Source of the DNA: Tamarix chinensis | Taxonomy: Eukaryota > Streptophyta > Magnoliopsida > Caryophyllales > Tamaricaceae | DNA: 64,000 nt | Direction of reading: 5' to 3' | Assembly: GCA_030549775.1 (NCBI GenBank) | Contig: CM060173.1 | Coordinates: 32,606,110 to 32,670,109 of the forward strand | In this document: positions 21,781 to 35,700 of the stretch, piece after piece | Layout: each line of letters starts with the position of its first letter | Position numbering within the stretch: position 1 is the first letter of the stretch | The notes under the pieces: generated by a model | Told to the model about the DNA's origin: nothing | Database searches by the model: none | Seen by the model: only the letters and a program-made list of their open reading frames with translations | Made by a program: the position numbers and the translations under genes

Positions 21781-23049
21781 TTTTTCCTTTAAAATATTAA
21801 TGTCTTATTATACATCATAGTAACATAATCCATAACAAATAAGGCCAACAATAATTATTTCTATTTTTATTTACTCGAAGGGAGATCATATAAACCCAAA
21901 GACATTAAGATACTCCGATCATACTAATACACAAGGTAACACAGTATCCTACTAACTATCAACCCAAAGACACTAAGGTACCCTGGTCGTACTAGCACAA
22001 TACCCTACCAACAAAGATACCTAACTCATAAGTATGCATACCCTCTAAAAAGTCCACATAGCTAAATAGAGTAAGATATAGAGTTTGGATGGGGCATTAA
22101 GACACACCAACAAAATTTCATAACCAATCGTAGCATAAACCACACCTTTAGGATAACAACCCCTAAAGAGTCACCATTCTCGATCTTGTGATCTTTCACC
22201 TTCAATATTAACATTTTATTAAGGTGATTACAGAATCACATAATACACAAATAGACTCAATTTCCATATATACTTAACCATTTTTTTTTATCATTTCCAA
22301 CTATTTAACATAACCATAAACAACGTCAACTCAAAAATCTACTATGGACATCTAAGTTCAATTATCCACATATAGACGCATTAGGTCAAAATTGTCAAAA
22401 TTTCATTGAGGCCATAATTACAAAATTATCATCCATTTTAAATACTAATTCTATTTTATTCAATACTTTTTCATGAAATGGATAGAACATAATAGTTAAA
22501 AATCGTAGCACACAAATAAGTTATCAGACCCATCAAATGACCAGTCCTTACACATGATTTAGCATGTAAAATCCTAGTGTGCATTTCTAAAACATCAATT
22601 CATGTACTTCCATACTTAATAATAAATATTACATATTAGGTATACTTATTAGAAAAAATATCATGATTCACTTAAAAATATCAAAATACCCCTATGACAT
22701 ATTATAATAATAACCATGTTAAACATGTGTTTCTCAAGCATAAAATCCCATACCTCCATAATTAATAATAAATAATACATATTAGGCATACTTATTGGAA
22801 TAAATATTATAATGCACTTAAAAATAACTATATTTTCCTCGGGCACACAATAATAATAATTATGCTAAAAATTTGTCTAAGCATGCTCAACCTATCATAT
22901 TGAAAATATATAGCCTACATAATTCATTTTCAGTATTAAACCCATTTTAACATGATTTTTTACACATAACAATTTACACAAGTTAACATGCTCGGTTTTG
23001 CCAAATTTTATTATAGCATTATTAGACAACTAATTACAACATAACAAAC

Positions 23050-23798
23050 ATGCTTAATACAATTTATAAATCAAAACCATAATGTATTATTGTTGGAATG
23101 AATAGAACTTATGAGAAGGATAATCACTACACTACGTACTAAGTAAACTGATAACATTATCATAGAGAGGGTATAAAATACATAAGGTTACATAAAAAAC
23201 TCATTAGGCTAAAAACTTAAACATGAAATGATGCAAGAGAATAACTGAATTAGATTAACATTATTAGTTATAGCAATAATCCTAATATGATATACGTTGA
23301 GTCTAGGACCCCCATTATTCTTCATCCGATGGAATAGACTAAAACACCTCCCTAGAAAAAATGAATATGGCTACTATTATTGAGTCGGTAGAACGGACTC
23401 AACACCTCCTATGGTAACTCACTCCTAGCCACTATTATTAAACTAGTGGGAGAGTTTAAAGCATCTCCCAAGGCATAACATTCTTGAATACTATTATTAA
23501 ACTAGTGGAATGGACTCAACACATCAATCTCGACTCACGTAATCTTTTACTTTAAGAGATTAATGTCTTATTCGTTATCATTCATCTCAATATCATCATG
23601 CAAACACACATATAGATATCTAAGACACATAATCCAAATTAACATAATTATCCAATACACATAAAACACATGTGCATGAAGATTGGAACATTCCCCAAGG
23701 AAAATGCCACATTTTTCCTAAGAAACCCTAATTTTATATTTTTGCATAATTCCTCCCATAATGATCATTTATCCACCTATTTTAGCATAAAATCCTAA

Positions 23799-23843
<45 letters not shown>

Positions 23844-25586
23844 ATATTTTAAAAATAAATGTCCAAACCCAATATATTACAAATGCAATAACTACCTTAT
23901 CTCTTGAGTTATTATTTGCAACACCAACAAAACCCTAATTTTACAAGTTAGGAGTAAATTTTCTCATAAGACTCATATAACCACAAAATTCAATATAAAA
24001 TCTTAAGATTTCAATATTAAAAACATATCCTAAAATCAATGTCCAACTCTAATATTTTTAAACATGTGTAATAAGCTGCCTCTAGGGTTAATATTCCTAA
24101 TTAATTTAAGTCATTTTTTTCATTTTATTGGACTTAGGACATTCATAATTACTCCAAACATAATGCATGATATACTTAACATATTTTAAACCTTTAAACA
24201 CATTAAAATACCATGATCCCATATTGACCAAAATACCATTAAGGATAGCCAAACGTTCTTATTTCATAAAAACCTTGTGAATCTCGACATGATTTTGTTC
24301 TCAACCTCCACCCAATAACCTCATGAATATATATAAATACAAATATGTATACAATCCATCCATCATGTCAAAATTTTGATAATGGTCCAAGCCCACTTAA
24401 TGACTTACACAACAAGCATAGCTAATAGATATACATATTCATATGCTTGCACATATTACTCACTTTTCCATCATACCATACAACTTATCATACAAAAACA
24501 TTTAACACCATGATATTATTAACATAAACATAACAACATGATAATATACATACAATCATACATAGCATTCAAAATAAATTCCTAACTATAACATTCAAAC
24601 TAAGGCGTGTAAAGGTTGAGATAGCTATGGCAGGAATTGGCACAACCAAGAGGGGATAAAGTGAGTGACTCAAGAACCTAGAGGAGGGTTGTGTGAGATC
24701 CCCACGCTAAGAGGGTGGTGGCTTTTGGGTAGGTGCAGTGTGACATTAGGGCATAGTTTGGGGCGGTGTAGTGTGAGTTTGTGACATTGTAGGGGGTGAG
24801 TAACATGAGCTTATCACGTAGGTGAGAGTGAGAAGTGTGAGACGATTATAATGTGGTTACTTCTCAACGTGAGATGAGAGAAAAGTGAAGAATTCTGCTG
24901 GGGGAAATGGCAACATTTGGTCGACCGATGCATAGGGGAGCTAAGAGAAGGAAGAGGGAGTCTGGGGAGAGTTTGGTGAATCATTAAATGAGGTAAGGAG
25001 AGAGATATTAGATGTTATATATAGATAATATAGTTGTTGTGCGAGGTTTAGAATTGACAGAGAGGGGAGGTGGACATGCATGGATAGAGGTTGGTTTTGA
25101 TAAAAAAAAATTCAACAACAGATCCCTTAGGTTGAGAGAGGGGATGGTGGTGATAATGAATTTAGCTAGGTAGGTTATATGGGTGAAAGTTTGATTGAAG
25201 GAAAATGGTTGGGGAGGAGGATAACACAAATGAAAAAGAGGAAGAAGATGGAAATGGCTGGGAAGGTGAAGATGAAAATGAAAAAAGAAAAGGAGAAAGA
25301 AAGGGGGGAAAGAGAAAAAAAAAGTTAGGGTTAGGATTAGGATTAGAATTAGGTTTAAATAATTTAGATTAGGGAATTAGGGTAAAAATTAACTTATCAA
25401 CCATTCAGGGTTAGGTTTAGGCTAAAAATATTAATGACTTGGAAAAAAGATTAGGATTAGATTTAGATTTAAGATTAAGGATTAAGGAGTTAGGGTCAGG
25501 TAAAAATATTAATTTCTTGATATTAGAATTTGGTTAAGATATCAATTACTCGAGATTAGGGTTAGCTAAAATTTGGGTGTATTACA
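23050..25586 (-). mobile_element. Family L unit nested in L-outer (left boundary uncertain)
   Basis: The right end TTTGGGTGTATTACA (25572-25586) is a standard family L end lying inside L-outer. The unit repeats the CCGGTGG-type array (23.31-23.53 kb), has an (ATT)n run at 23803-23840, and ends in a purine-rich block with AGGGTTAGG-type phrases (24.6-25.57 kb). The left end is not obvious. About 40 bp starting AAACATGCTTAA occur both near 23046 and just after the right end, which may mean the unit arose by partial duplication of L-outer and not by simple insertion. Confidence 0.45.
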
Positions 25587-25965
25587 AACATGCTTAACAC
25601 AGTTTCTGCATCAAAACCCTAACATGCTATCATACAATGTCTGACATTTTGGTAGAGTATAGTAATTACCTGATTTCTAACAATAGAAAAAAAATATAAG
25701 CAGTCTACTAAAATTATTAGGCTCCACTAAACATCCTCTTGTACCTATAAATAAATCAAAATATATAAAAAATAAAACCAAAAACACATTAGTTACAAAT
25801 TTCCAAAATCCGCACTTAACCAAGAAATTCAAGCCAAAAGAGACATACATGAGACTCCCGCAGGTCGGGAACCAACGTGATCCAGTCACATAACTAATAC
25901 AAGTTATGTGAGCTAACCACGCAACATAGGAAGCAAATGTAACGGATGCATAAGTAGGGATGAGG

Positions 25966-28900
25966 TGTAACACCCCTATTTTTCACTACTACAAAAGTTC
26001 GTTTAAAATAATGAGGATGTAGAAAATACAATTAGAAAAAATAGGGTGCTATCACCATACCTAACATAGGATAGATGCCCGCCACCTACCCTATATTAGA
26101 TACAAGGCTAAACCAACTGACTAATTTAAAGTAGAGTGTGCAAATTTAAATTACGTAAACATTTAAAAGATTGTTTACATCAAGGGACATCAACGTTCCC
26201 CGACCAAGTCAAATATAGGGAAATGATAAGTTAATATTACGGGGCTAAATTAGTTAGAAAACAAGACTAGGGCATGCCCCAAAACTTTGGTCCATCATGG
26301 ACCGCACAAAATCCTCCCGATGTCCATGCTCTCAAGCCTCAAACCCAAGCTGAGGTAGGCCCATGACTGGCCATTCCCAAAAATCTACACATAGCCCTCT
26401 ATTTGTGGGAATAAGCAGGTGACCAAGAAAACAAGCACATCAGTATGTTACGAACTTAGTAAGTCAAGTTGCCTCCTCAATGGAAAAACAAAAGTATACA
26501 AGATTCTATCAAGATACAGATATGCTACTTAACATGCATCATACTAACGCCATATACATAAAGGTAGTAATGCATTAGGATATATTATCATGCATAACTC
26601 AGGCAACTCAAAATGTATCATGATTATCTTCATAATAAAATAACATAGATAATAACACATGTACTAGGAAAATTAATTTAGAAAACCACTAGGGTTTACT
26701 TTCCAACTTGCTATATAGATTATATTATACCATTTCCTTATCCATATATTGATATCAGTCAACATCCGGTCAATCCTTCCAATTATTAACTAGTTAGTCA
26801 TTTAAGCCAATAACTAAGTGTACATACCAACTTTTACCCTTTTTATCATCCAAACCATTATTTCCATCATTATCTAACTACTTATTATTCTCTTATTCAT
26901 TATCCAAATTTTATCATTGAGTGATGGACTATGCCCCACCCCATAGTCTCACATACCATGGAAGTTTATCCAAACCAAGAGACATAAAGTACGAGCTAAA
27001 GCTAATCACCAAAGCAGAAAATAAGTTAAGACCAAAGCTAATCACCAAAATGGACATAATTTTAAGCTGAATCCAACTACCTAGGCAAGAATATCCTTTA
27101 GTATCGATACCTCCTAGTACATCATCAATGTCTAAAGTAGGTACAGTACCAAGATCTCTAGGATCCAGTCCAAATGCACCAATAAACAGCTAAAGGCATA
27201 CTAACCCCTAGTAGCTTATCAAGGATTGGGTAACCCAAACCCATACACAACTCAATTGTCTTTCACTTTATGTGATTAGTACATTATTCATGAGTTTAAG
27301 TGATCACAAAAGGCACATACAAAGAGCAAGCAAGGCATTCGCACTTTTCTTCCATATTAATCCTTCCCTTTTCCCAACCATGTGTGGGGTTTCCATTTAT
27401 CCTTGTCTAATATTATTCATGGACATCATATTCATTTATTCAAGCACATGTTGTGCTTCCTTACTCTTTTCTCAAATTCCATCACATTTCATAAGTGGTA
27501 CACTCATTAGCCTTTACAATACTCATTGAGTGTGCCATAAACCATGATCTACTTAATCCATTCATTAAGTCATTAATCCATGATAAAATATGTATTTTAT
27601 CCCTTTAATTATCATAAGATAATCCTATGCATAGCCTCAATGCATAATTGTACCAAAAAGAACCAAATCACATAAACCAACAGAACTCGTTGATCGGTCT
27701 AGCCCAATTAGTAGGTCGGTTTAAGTTGACTAGTCGATCAATTTGGCTCTACCAAACCCTGTTTTTCCTCAAATTGATTGATCCATTTGGGCAAACCAGT
27801 TAATATTTCATAGGCCAATCAATTGGTTCCGCTCGACAAGTCAATGGGTTTAAGTAGAGAGCAAGACCAAGGTCTCTACAAGCTTACTAGTCAATGGGTT
27901 AGGTCAACCAGTCGATCGGTTTACCCTATAACAGCACCAAACAATCATTTTCATATAGATCATGCTTATAAATCTTTATTATACCATAGTGGTACATGTT
28001 CTAACATTGCATAACACATTTTTTTGCCTATTTTAATTGCAAATCTCAACATTAATCATCACAACCCATCTTTTTTCAAGATCCATGCTTTTCACTCAAA
28101 ATGCACAATCTAACCATCCAATTTGGTTCTACAATCTATGTACATTCATGCCATCATATATTATCAACTTAAAGAGTTTCATATCATGCAACATTACTCA
28201 TATTATTTTAGAAGCAAGAATCACTTACTTGATGTGGGAAAAACTTTCCTTAAACCATAAATCTCAGCCCGTGAAAACCTCAACTTTTAAAACTTTAAAA
28301 ACAACAAATTATAACTCATAAATTCGTGTATAACTTCTATAATTTCAAACTTGAAGTAGAATGAAAATAATGAACATACCATACCCAAAGGAAAAATGGA
28401 AGGTACTCAGTTGAACCACTCAACCTTTTTTCCAAATCTAACACTTCCTTACTTAATAATTAAAATAAAAAGGAACTAGGGAAAGGATTAAAAGAATGAA
28501 AGGAATTCAACTATAAGGTTTGAATTACAAAGGGATAAGGTGAGTACTTAAGAATTAGGTATTTTCAGTGGTCGAAAGAAAGGTGAAAAAAAGGGGTGAT
28601 TAAGGTTATTTATAGCCACCAATCAATATGAATCATAGTGTAGTTAGAAACAAATCAAAAGTTCTAACTCTTGCCATTTGAATTTGATTTAAATGGCCAT
28701 ATATCATTCAAGATATGTTGACCTATCCTCTATAGCTCAAATGGTGATTCTGGAAGAATACAGGTCAATTGGTCCAAAAATGTAATTCACAAGAGGGGTA
28801 ATAAAGGTCAACGTGGAAGGAATCTTCTAGTTGAGCATAATCAAGTTTGAGATCGAAGTAATGATCTCAAAAAATTGTAGAGAAGAGAGGTGGAAGAAGA

Positions 28901-29373
28901 CAAGGTTGAGGTCATCTCCCTCCTCAATTGTCCCAATCGACCCTCAAGATCGATTTGAGGTAGTATTTTTAGGCTAAATACATCATGAAAAATGCTAAGA
29001 ATATATTAGGAAAAATTTGGCATGGGTTAACAAAGTTTTATTTCAATATAAGGAATTTTTCTAATAAAATTGAGTTTCAAAAATACGCCTAGCTCGATAA
29101 ACCAGTCGATCGATTTGGCATACTAATCGACTATTCTACAGACCGGTTGATCTATTTAGTCTAGTAAGATCATTTTGCTAAAATGACGAATCAGTCGATC
29201 AATTCATAAAACTAGTTGATTGGTTTGCCTAAAAAATTCAATAAACTAAATTTTCCAACCTTATTTTAAATCCAACTTTGCCCCAAACCAAATCATAATA
29301 CCAAATCAAAATAAAACACCTAAAATTGGCATAATTTCTCATTCAACATTTTACAAAAAGATAGGGTATTACA
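25966..29373 (-). mobile_element. Complete family L unit (L3), solo-LTR-like, 3.4 kb
   Basis: It begins TGTAACACCCCTATTTTTC and ends ATAGGGTATTACA. The flanks are TGAGG (25961-25965) and CGAGG (29374-29378), a likely 5-bp target duplication with one mismatch. Sequence of L-outer continues on both sides. It has no protein domain and no second LTR. It carries the AACCAGTCGATCGGTTT-type motif cluster near both 27.69-27.93 and 29.10-29.24 kb. A TATA-like box lies on the minus strand at 28604-28615. Confidence 0.7.
27685..27930. repeat. Cluster of the palindromic CGATCGGTT-type motif
   Basis: Several variants of RACC-RGTYGATYGGTTTG occur in both orientations; the clearest is AACCAGTCGATCGGTTT at 27907-27923. 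A second cluster lies at 29098-29236 (ACCAGTCGATCGATTTGG at 29101). Related clusters occur in the inverted unit at 60.78-60.90 and 61.09-61.31 kb. Confidence 0.7.
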
Positions 29374-29394
29374 CGAGGAAGGTGAAGGTTGTTG

Positions 29395-30600
29395 GTATTG
29401 TAAGGAGAAGAGAAAATGCAAGGGTGGTCGAGTGGTAGTGTCAGGCAACGATGGCTAGACAGATCTAAGAAAAGTGGTGTTTGAGGGTGTCCTAGTTGAG
29501 GGAGTTGATATTAGAAGTTTTAGCATGGGGTAGTGATGGTAACGACATGAGCTGATGGTGGTGTTGGGATTAATTTGGTTGCTAGTGAACGACAAAGGAG
29601 GTACACAATGGGAGCATGGTTGTGCAATGTTGTGCATGATTGGAGGGTGTTTGGTTGCTAGAGGAGAAAGGAGGGTGTTTGGGCGATTGGGTGGTGAAGG
29701 AAACTGGTGATGATTGATGGCTACGATGTAGAGAATGGATGTGGAATGGTGGATGGTTGTGCAAAGGGTGCATGGTTTTGTGTATGGTGTGTCTGCATTG
29801 TTGTGTAAGGGGCCTGCATGGACATGTGTAAGGGTGTGTGTGAGCTATATGCAAAGGTGTGCACAATTGTGCCAAGGGTGTGCACGCAAAAAAAAATGAA
29901 ACATGGGCTATCTAGGAAGGGAAATAAGAAGAGGAGAATAAGGGAAGAAGAAGATGAAGGGAGGGGGTAGGGGTTTTGTGTGGTTTTTATATAAAAAAAT
30001 GAGGGGAGTATGGGGGTACATATACGCAACTAGTTGAGTGAGATGGTTCGAGCAGAGAGGTGAGGTAAGGATGCAAGGCTAGAAAGGCGTGGTCTGGCAT
30101 GGGAGCGGGGGTAGTAGGTTGGTGTAAGGAGCTAGTTTAGAGGAGTCGTGAAGGGAAAGGGAAGGTTATGCACAAGGGGGTGAATGGTCTGAAGAGGAAA
30201 AATGGCAGCATGCTAATTGGGACAGGGGAGATGGAAAAGAAAAGGAAGAGGAAAAATAAAAGGGAAAATGGGGGAAAGGAAAAGAAAAATAAATTAAGGA
30301 TTAGGATTAGAATTATATTTAAATTTTAAATTAAAAAATTAAGGTAAAATTAATTTATCATTCATCTAAGGTTAGGGTACCGAGTTTGAAAAAAATAATC
30401 TGGGAAAAGTTTAACCGATTTAGGGTGGATTTAATAATAAAGGTGAATGATAAAAGTAATTAAGATAAATTTATTTAAAATTTTATTTCGGTTATGGATC
30501 GAGGGTTAAGAAAAATAATTAAGTTAGGATTTAAGGGTTAGGTTTCGAATAAAAGATTAAATATCTGAAATGTAAGGTTATAAAATTTTGGGGTATTACA
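29395..30600 (-). repeat. Purine-rich terminal block of L-outer
   Basis: The G-rich plus strand here is the pyrimidine-rich sense strand of family L. It contains TTTTATATAAAAA near 29985, a likely TATA region, then AG-rich sequence to the end. Minus-strand open frames (29455-29637, 29582-29875, 29721-30029) are rich in His, Pro, Thr and Ser because of this composition and show no domain. Confidence 0.5.
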
Positions 30601-30605
30601 AGAAG

Positions 30606-32743
30606 ATTATGAGTTATCCAAATTGAATTCTTATCTATTTTTGATAGGTACATTTTACACAAATTTAAGAAAGTCGATTGTTTTAAGAAAAATATTTATT
30701 ACAATAATGGAAGAAAATTTGATAAGATATAGAAAGGGAAAATGATTGTAAGGGGTGAGATATGATGGGATGTAAGCATTGAGCATAGGTAAAAAAAATT
30801 ATGAAAAAGGTAAATTATAGGGAAAAAATAGCCTCAATCAATTATAACACATGATTATCAACTCTTATTATAAAGTAAAGTTATTATTTTTATAATTATT
30901 AATATTTCACCATTATTTTATTGACCTTTTACCCTTAATTTTGTAATCATTATTATTGATCGATATTTTACTCTATTATTCTACTAATATTTTATTTTTA
31001 TTATGCAAAATTAATATTTCACCATTACTACATATATCTTTCACTATTATTCTACGAAAAAAATCTTAAGATTATTTTCATTCAAAATTTATTTCATTAT
31101 CTTATATCAATATGAATGTATATTTGTAGAGAAAAAATTAAAATCATTATGATAAATTTTTTTTATTTTTCTTATGTCTTACCAAAAAATATTTTAATTA
31201 TAATAAATATTGTTAGCGTCAGCAAGTTACACATGATACCATTTATACATTAGAATATTGCCCCATTTTCCCGTGTAAATCATCAACACAGATTTTCTAG
31301 TTTTGAATTTTTATCTCTCATTTGATCAACTTTCTACTTTTTATCTTCTTCTTTTTATTTAATCCCCAAAGGTCAATAATAAGCAGAAAATATTTGTTTT
31401 TTTGGTGGAAATGAACCCGATCAATTATGATGTGTCATTGCGCTAGTATCTCTTTTGCCTAAATCTCATAGTCATAACAATAGAAATGTTAGTCTTGCAC
31501 AAGATCCACTATATAACACTACCCCAAAAAAAAAAGAAATATAATTATAAGATGATCATCTAACTAGATCATGAATAGTTGGATTCACGACTCTTTATAT
31601 ATATTGAGTAATAAAACTCTAATTTTTCTTCAAAATAGTTTAGCATTGATTGATGAGATTTCACAATCCCCGTGGCAGTATGAAGAATCATCATTTAAGA
31701 AGTTGACAACCGATATACGATCGCATTTGATCAGGAGGTATATAAAATGATTGACAATGGCTAATTGCAACCTTAGAAGAGAACTGCAAACTTCAACTAG
31801 CAGCGGAGAATTACATAATTCAACTAGCAATAAAAAATTACATCTTCCAACATTACGTATGTGAGGTTTACTCCCACACCACAACATTGTTAGCCACGGC
31901 TCCATAAATGTCCGATTAGTGCAAGGAGGTTGACGAAGGCAATGATTTCATGATTGCCTCATTGGCCTCACAAGTTAGCATAATTTTATTTTTATTTTTT
32001 TATAAGGAGATATTATTATTCATAGTACTTCATACCAAATACTTTTAATTATAAAATTATTCATTTTAAAGTTTGATCATATGCCACTTAACTTAGGGTA
32101 ACAATTAACTTGGGGTAATAGGATAATGTCGAGCTTGTTATCGGATAAACGCTTTCTATTGAACAAAATTAAGCCTTCACCTTAAAACCGAGTGTGATAA
32201 ATATTCAATTTCCAAAGTATTATGAGAAGAGTTTGAATATGTTTGAAAAATCACCTTTAAACCCCACTATTTAGCTTTTCAAAATTTTATTTGTAAACTA
32301 TTAAAAAGTATTAATTTATTTTTAAATCAAGTTAATTTCAATAAACCAAAAAATAACTTATAAACTACTTATCAAGGATTATTATTATTATTCAACATTA
32401 TTATGAACCCGGTACTATGATGAATGATATTTGTTTGAAAGTTTATGATTCACTCGCGTAACCACTTTACTGTAGGCCGGTACAAAATTTGTATATGATC
32501 CCGATCACCTTTGACAAAGCGCTCGCATTCTATCGCCCAATAACAGTTCTCCAGCACCATCAACACCCAATATCACAGTAACAATGCCAGATCTCATACA
32601 GGAATCACGACTGACACCATTTCACCATTCATCATTGTCTGCATTTTCCCTACATCCGAACTGTGCTCAGTGTGAAGATCTCCCTTAGCCTTAGCCTTTC
32701 ATATATAACTACGAAGACAAAATTTTGCCACCAAGGAAGCTCA
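30606..32743. other. AT-rich intergenic region downstream of HSP90.5
   Basis: No gene, RNA or transposon is recognised. The minus-strand frame at 31630-31905 has no familiar domain. The HSP90.5 3' untranslated region should occupy the right-hand few hundred bases, but I cannot place the poly(A) site. Confidence 0.5.
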
Positions 32744-35700
32744 TTAATCTTGCCATGGATCATTCTCAGGCCTCATTTCTGAAGCTTCCACAACTTCGGG
32801 TACGGTAGATTCCGTTGAACCAGATTCGGAAGGGTGATCTCCAGATGAAGCCTCGGTTTCCTCCTCAATCCTGCCCCATCTCCCGCCAAGAGCCATGGCC
32901 ATCATCTCATATATCTTGTTTCCTAACTCAGCTGGGCTGTCAGGCTGTGCCATAAGATACCAGAACATCAATCTATAGGTCAGTTCATGCCGTGAAAATT
33001 TTTCAATATATTCATCTTTCCGCAATTTCAAACTTTCAACTTACAGAGAATCCGCTGGAAATCAATGCTGTTTCGTATAAGAGTTCCACAGCTCTCTTAG
33101 CATCAACGCTTTCCGGTGCATTCTTGCAAGCAGCCTGCAATTATGACACAATTATCAAGCCACCACCAAGATATCCTGAATCTACAATTTAACATGACAA
33201 GAATATAGAAATACGCAGACTATGACTCACATAATGCTTTTGGAAGAAAAAGCAAATATATTACAGGACTGTTTAATTCTGAAAAACAAGAGGATTTTCC
33301 AGAATTTTGTTCAGTTTTCTAAAAATTTAGCTTGTTTCTCTTTTCCTCATCTGAAACCTCCAGAACACTGATTTCCATTTCTACGAGGAAAACCCAAAAA
33401 CATCATATACCATGTCTTCTCAGTTTTCTTTAATCTGTACAAAAGAAGACTATGGAAAACTAGCTCAAGCACTTGGAAAACGCTATTCATGACAATGCAC
33501 CCATCACCACTTTCATTTGTCTTATGCATGAGCGCCCCTTTCTTTAACTACTCAATTTCCAGGTCTCTTTTTAATCGTCTACCTATTCTTAAACGATTAT
33601 CTGCACACTTCATCTACTCTTATTCTCTGTCACAGCTCATTCTATTGTCAGCTGCTCGCTCTGCTGTCCACTGCTCAGCTTGTCTCTGATTGCCACCGAT
33701 AGTCAGTTTATCTTCTTCCTTTTCTTCCGGTGCTTTTTTGCTGCGGCTTCCAGAACATATCGCTAGGTAATTTGTGCCTACCTGCTTTGCTTTATATTTC
33801 TGATTAAATTTGTGCGCTTTAATTTTTTAATTGGTAGAGTCTTGGATTTTGCTTTCAGGTTATACTGCCTTTAATTTGTAGACTATAAGAGTGTTTGCTT
33901 TGTTGTTTGTCTATTTGTTTGTTCTGGCTTTTTCTTTTGTGTCGCCCCTCTTCCCAGGGCTTTGTGATCGTGCATATTTGGCGCTAGGCCTAATATCCAA
34001 CTGGTTGAGATTCTTCTGATTAATGATATGCCCTTCATCATCTAGCAATACACGCCCCAAGGTCCCCATCTACCTCCACTAGGTTACTACTTACTACTAG
34101 AATTTCTTTAATATTAGAATTTCATTATGTTTATTTATTTTTTTTGTTTAACATTAGAATTTAATTATCTTTATTATTTTTTAGCTTAATGGTCAAATTA
34201 AGATTTAGGCACAACACCGAACTTAATTTCTTTGATATTTCAAGACAAAAAATAGGAACACACAATGGTTACTTTTGCTTTTGGTTTGGCAAGTCCTACT
34301 TCTGCAAATAGGAATTAGTTCATAGTATTCTTTTGCCTTTTGTTTGTTCATATTGTGTTTTTCATTAACCAGCTTGACTGAAAAACTATCTCCACTATAT
34401 TCTTGCTTGTATCCTATAGACCCAATTCCAATACTACAAGCAACCAAAATTAATTGATATGTTACAAGCTAAAAGATGGTCGGCTAGGCTTCATGAAATA
34501 CCATATATTAACACTAGTTAACATATATAATTTATCAATTAATTACAGTTGTTTGAATACTTGCTACTAGTATATGAAGTGGTCGTATATCTTGCTGGTG
34601 GGTTCTTGATTATGCTCAGCTTCAATATGTACGGTGAGTTTACATAAAACTTTATGGGTTTGCTGAGTGCATGCATCATCAGCTCCCTTAAGACAGTTGG
34701 TAAGAGGCTATTTTCAAAATAAATATTAGGAAAAAGATATACCAGAAGCCCAAATTAAGTAATGAATTTGTTAAGCTCGGTTGAGTAACTGTTAAACCAA
34801 TAGTGTTACATGTTAAGCTCGGTCCACTCATTGAATTTGTACGATAATTATAACATTTGTCTTAATACTTATAATACTTATTGAAAAGTATATATATGTG
34901 GATTTAGCATACATATTCCTTGTTAATTGCATGCTTGTAAATGGTAACATTCTTCAGCACTATTTTATTGTAGGGATGTTGTGTTTTGAAGCTAGATTTT
35001 TCGATCACAATAATTTTTCTAGTTAATTTTAGAGCAGGCTTGAAACCTTACAAAAAAAGGTCATCATATTTATTATAAAACAGGTGACTGATGAACACAA
35101 ATACCTAAACCCAATAAAACTCAAACCAGTAAGCTACATCCAGCATACCAAGAGCATAACAAGAACAAGAACAGACGGTGCTAAGCGCCATATTACCCAA
35201 ACCTAAATGAGGAGCACAACCCTTAGCCCTCCTTTGATAGAGACCAAAAACTTTTTTGATACCCACTCCCTACTTAATTAAACACCTTAATCCAATAACA
35301 CCGAATCTAAAACCTTAAATAGTTAAATTATAACTTGATTTGACTGAATATGTACATAATTATACAGGTGTCAATCACCATAAAACTGAAATAAAATAAA
35401 CTTGTAACTTAAAAAATTTCAGTAGTCAAAATTTTAATCATAACTTTTTGATTATAGCTTTATTAGTACGATACTGTCCTTATTTCAAGAAGTAGCACAC
35501 AAATCGTCTGTTTACACAACTTTGGTGTGCTGAAGAATCATGAACCTGTACTACTGATATTACCAGTACAAAGTTGCTGAATTGTTACGAGATGAAAGTT
35601 GTTTTCTCAACAGACAATTGATATTGATTTGCGTTAGTAGACAATCAGCTGAAGCCCTACTAACTTTATTTTTGCTGATCTCTCCTTGTTTGGTTTGTTA

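Larger units (their letters stand above)
15119..30600 (-). mobile_element. Family L unit with target duplication AGAAG, split by three insertions (L-outer)
   Basis: The left end TGTAACATTCCCC (15119) and right end GGGGTATTACA (30590-30600) are the two standard ends of family L. Both are flanked by the identical 5-bp sequence AGAAG (15114-15118 and 30601-30605), which supports one original insertion. Its own sequence is 15119-15472, 21014 to about 23.05 kb, 25587-25965 and about 29379-30600, roughly 4 kb. The rest is element C, an inner L unit ending at 25586, and L3. No internal retrotransposon domain or second LTR belongs to it, so it behaves like a solo LTR. Confidence 0.65.

Noticed and set aside
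27685..29236. CRISPR-like array of CGATCGGTT motifs
   Set aside because: Spacing is irregular, orientation varies, the units are short and the context is a plant nuclear retroelement.
29455..30029. His/Pro/Thr/Ser-rich minus-strand frames
   Set aside because: Open because of skewed base composition in the terminal block of L-outer; no recognisable domain.
31630..31905. 91-codon minus-strand frame near the HSP90.5 3' end
   Set aside because: No familiar motif and no splice partners; probably chance.
33540..33960. Extra HSP90.5 exon within intron 17
   Set aside because: The protein joins perfectly between exon 17 (ending DLN) and exon 18 (starting AACKNAPES) without it; the frame at 33489-33689 is on the other strand and lies within the transposon.
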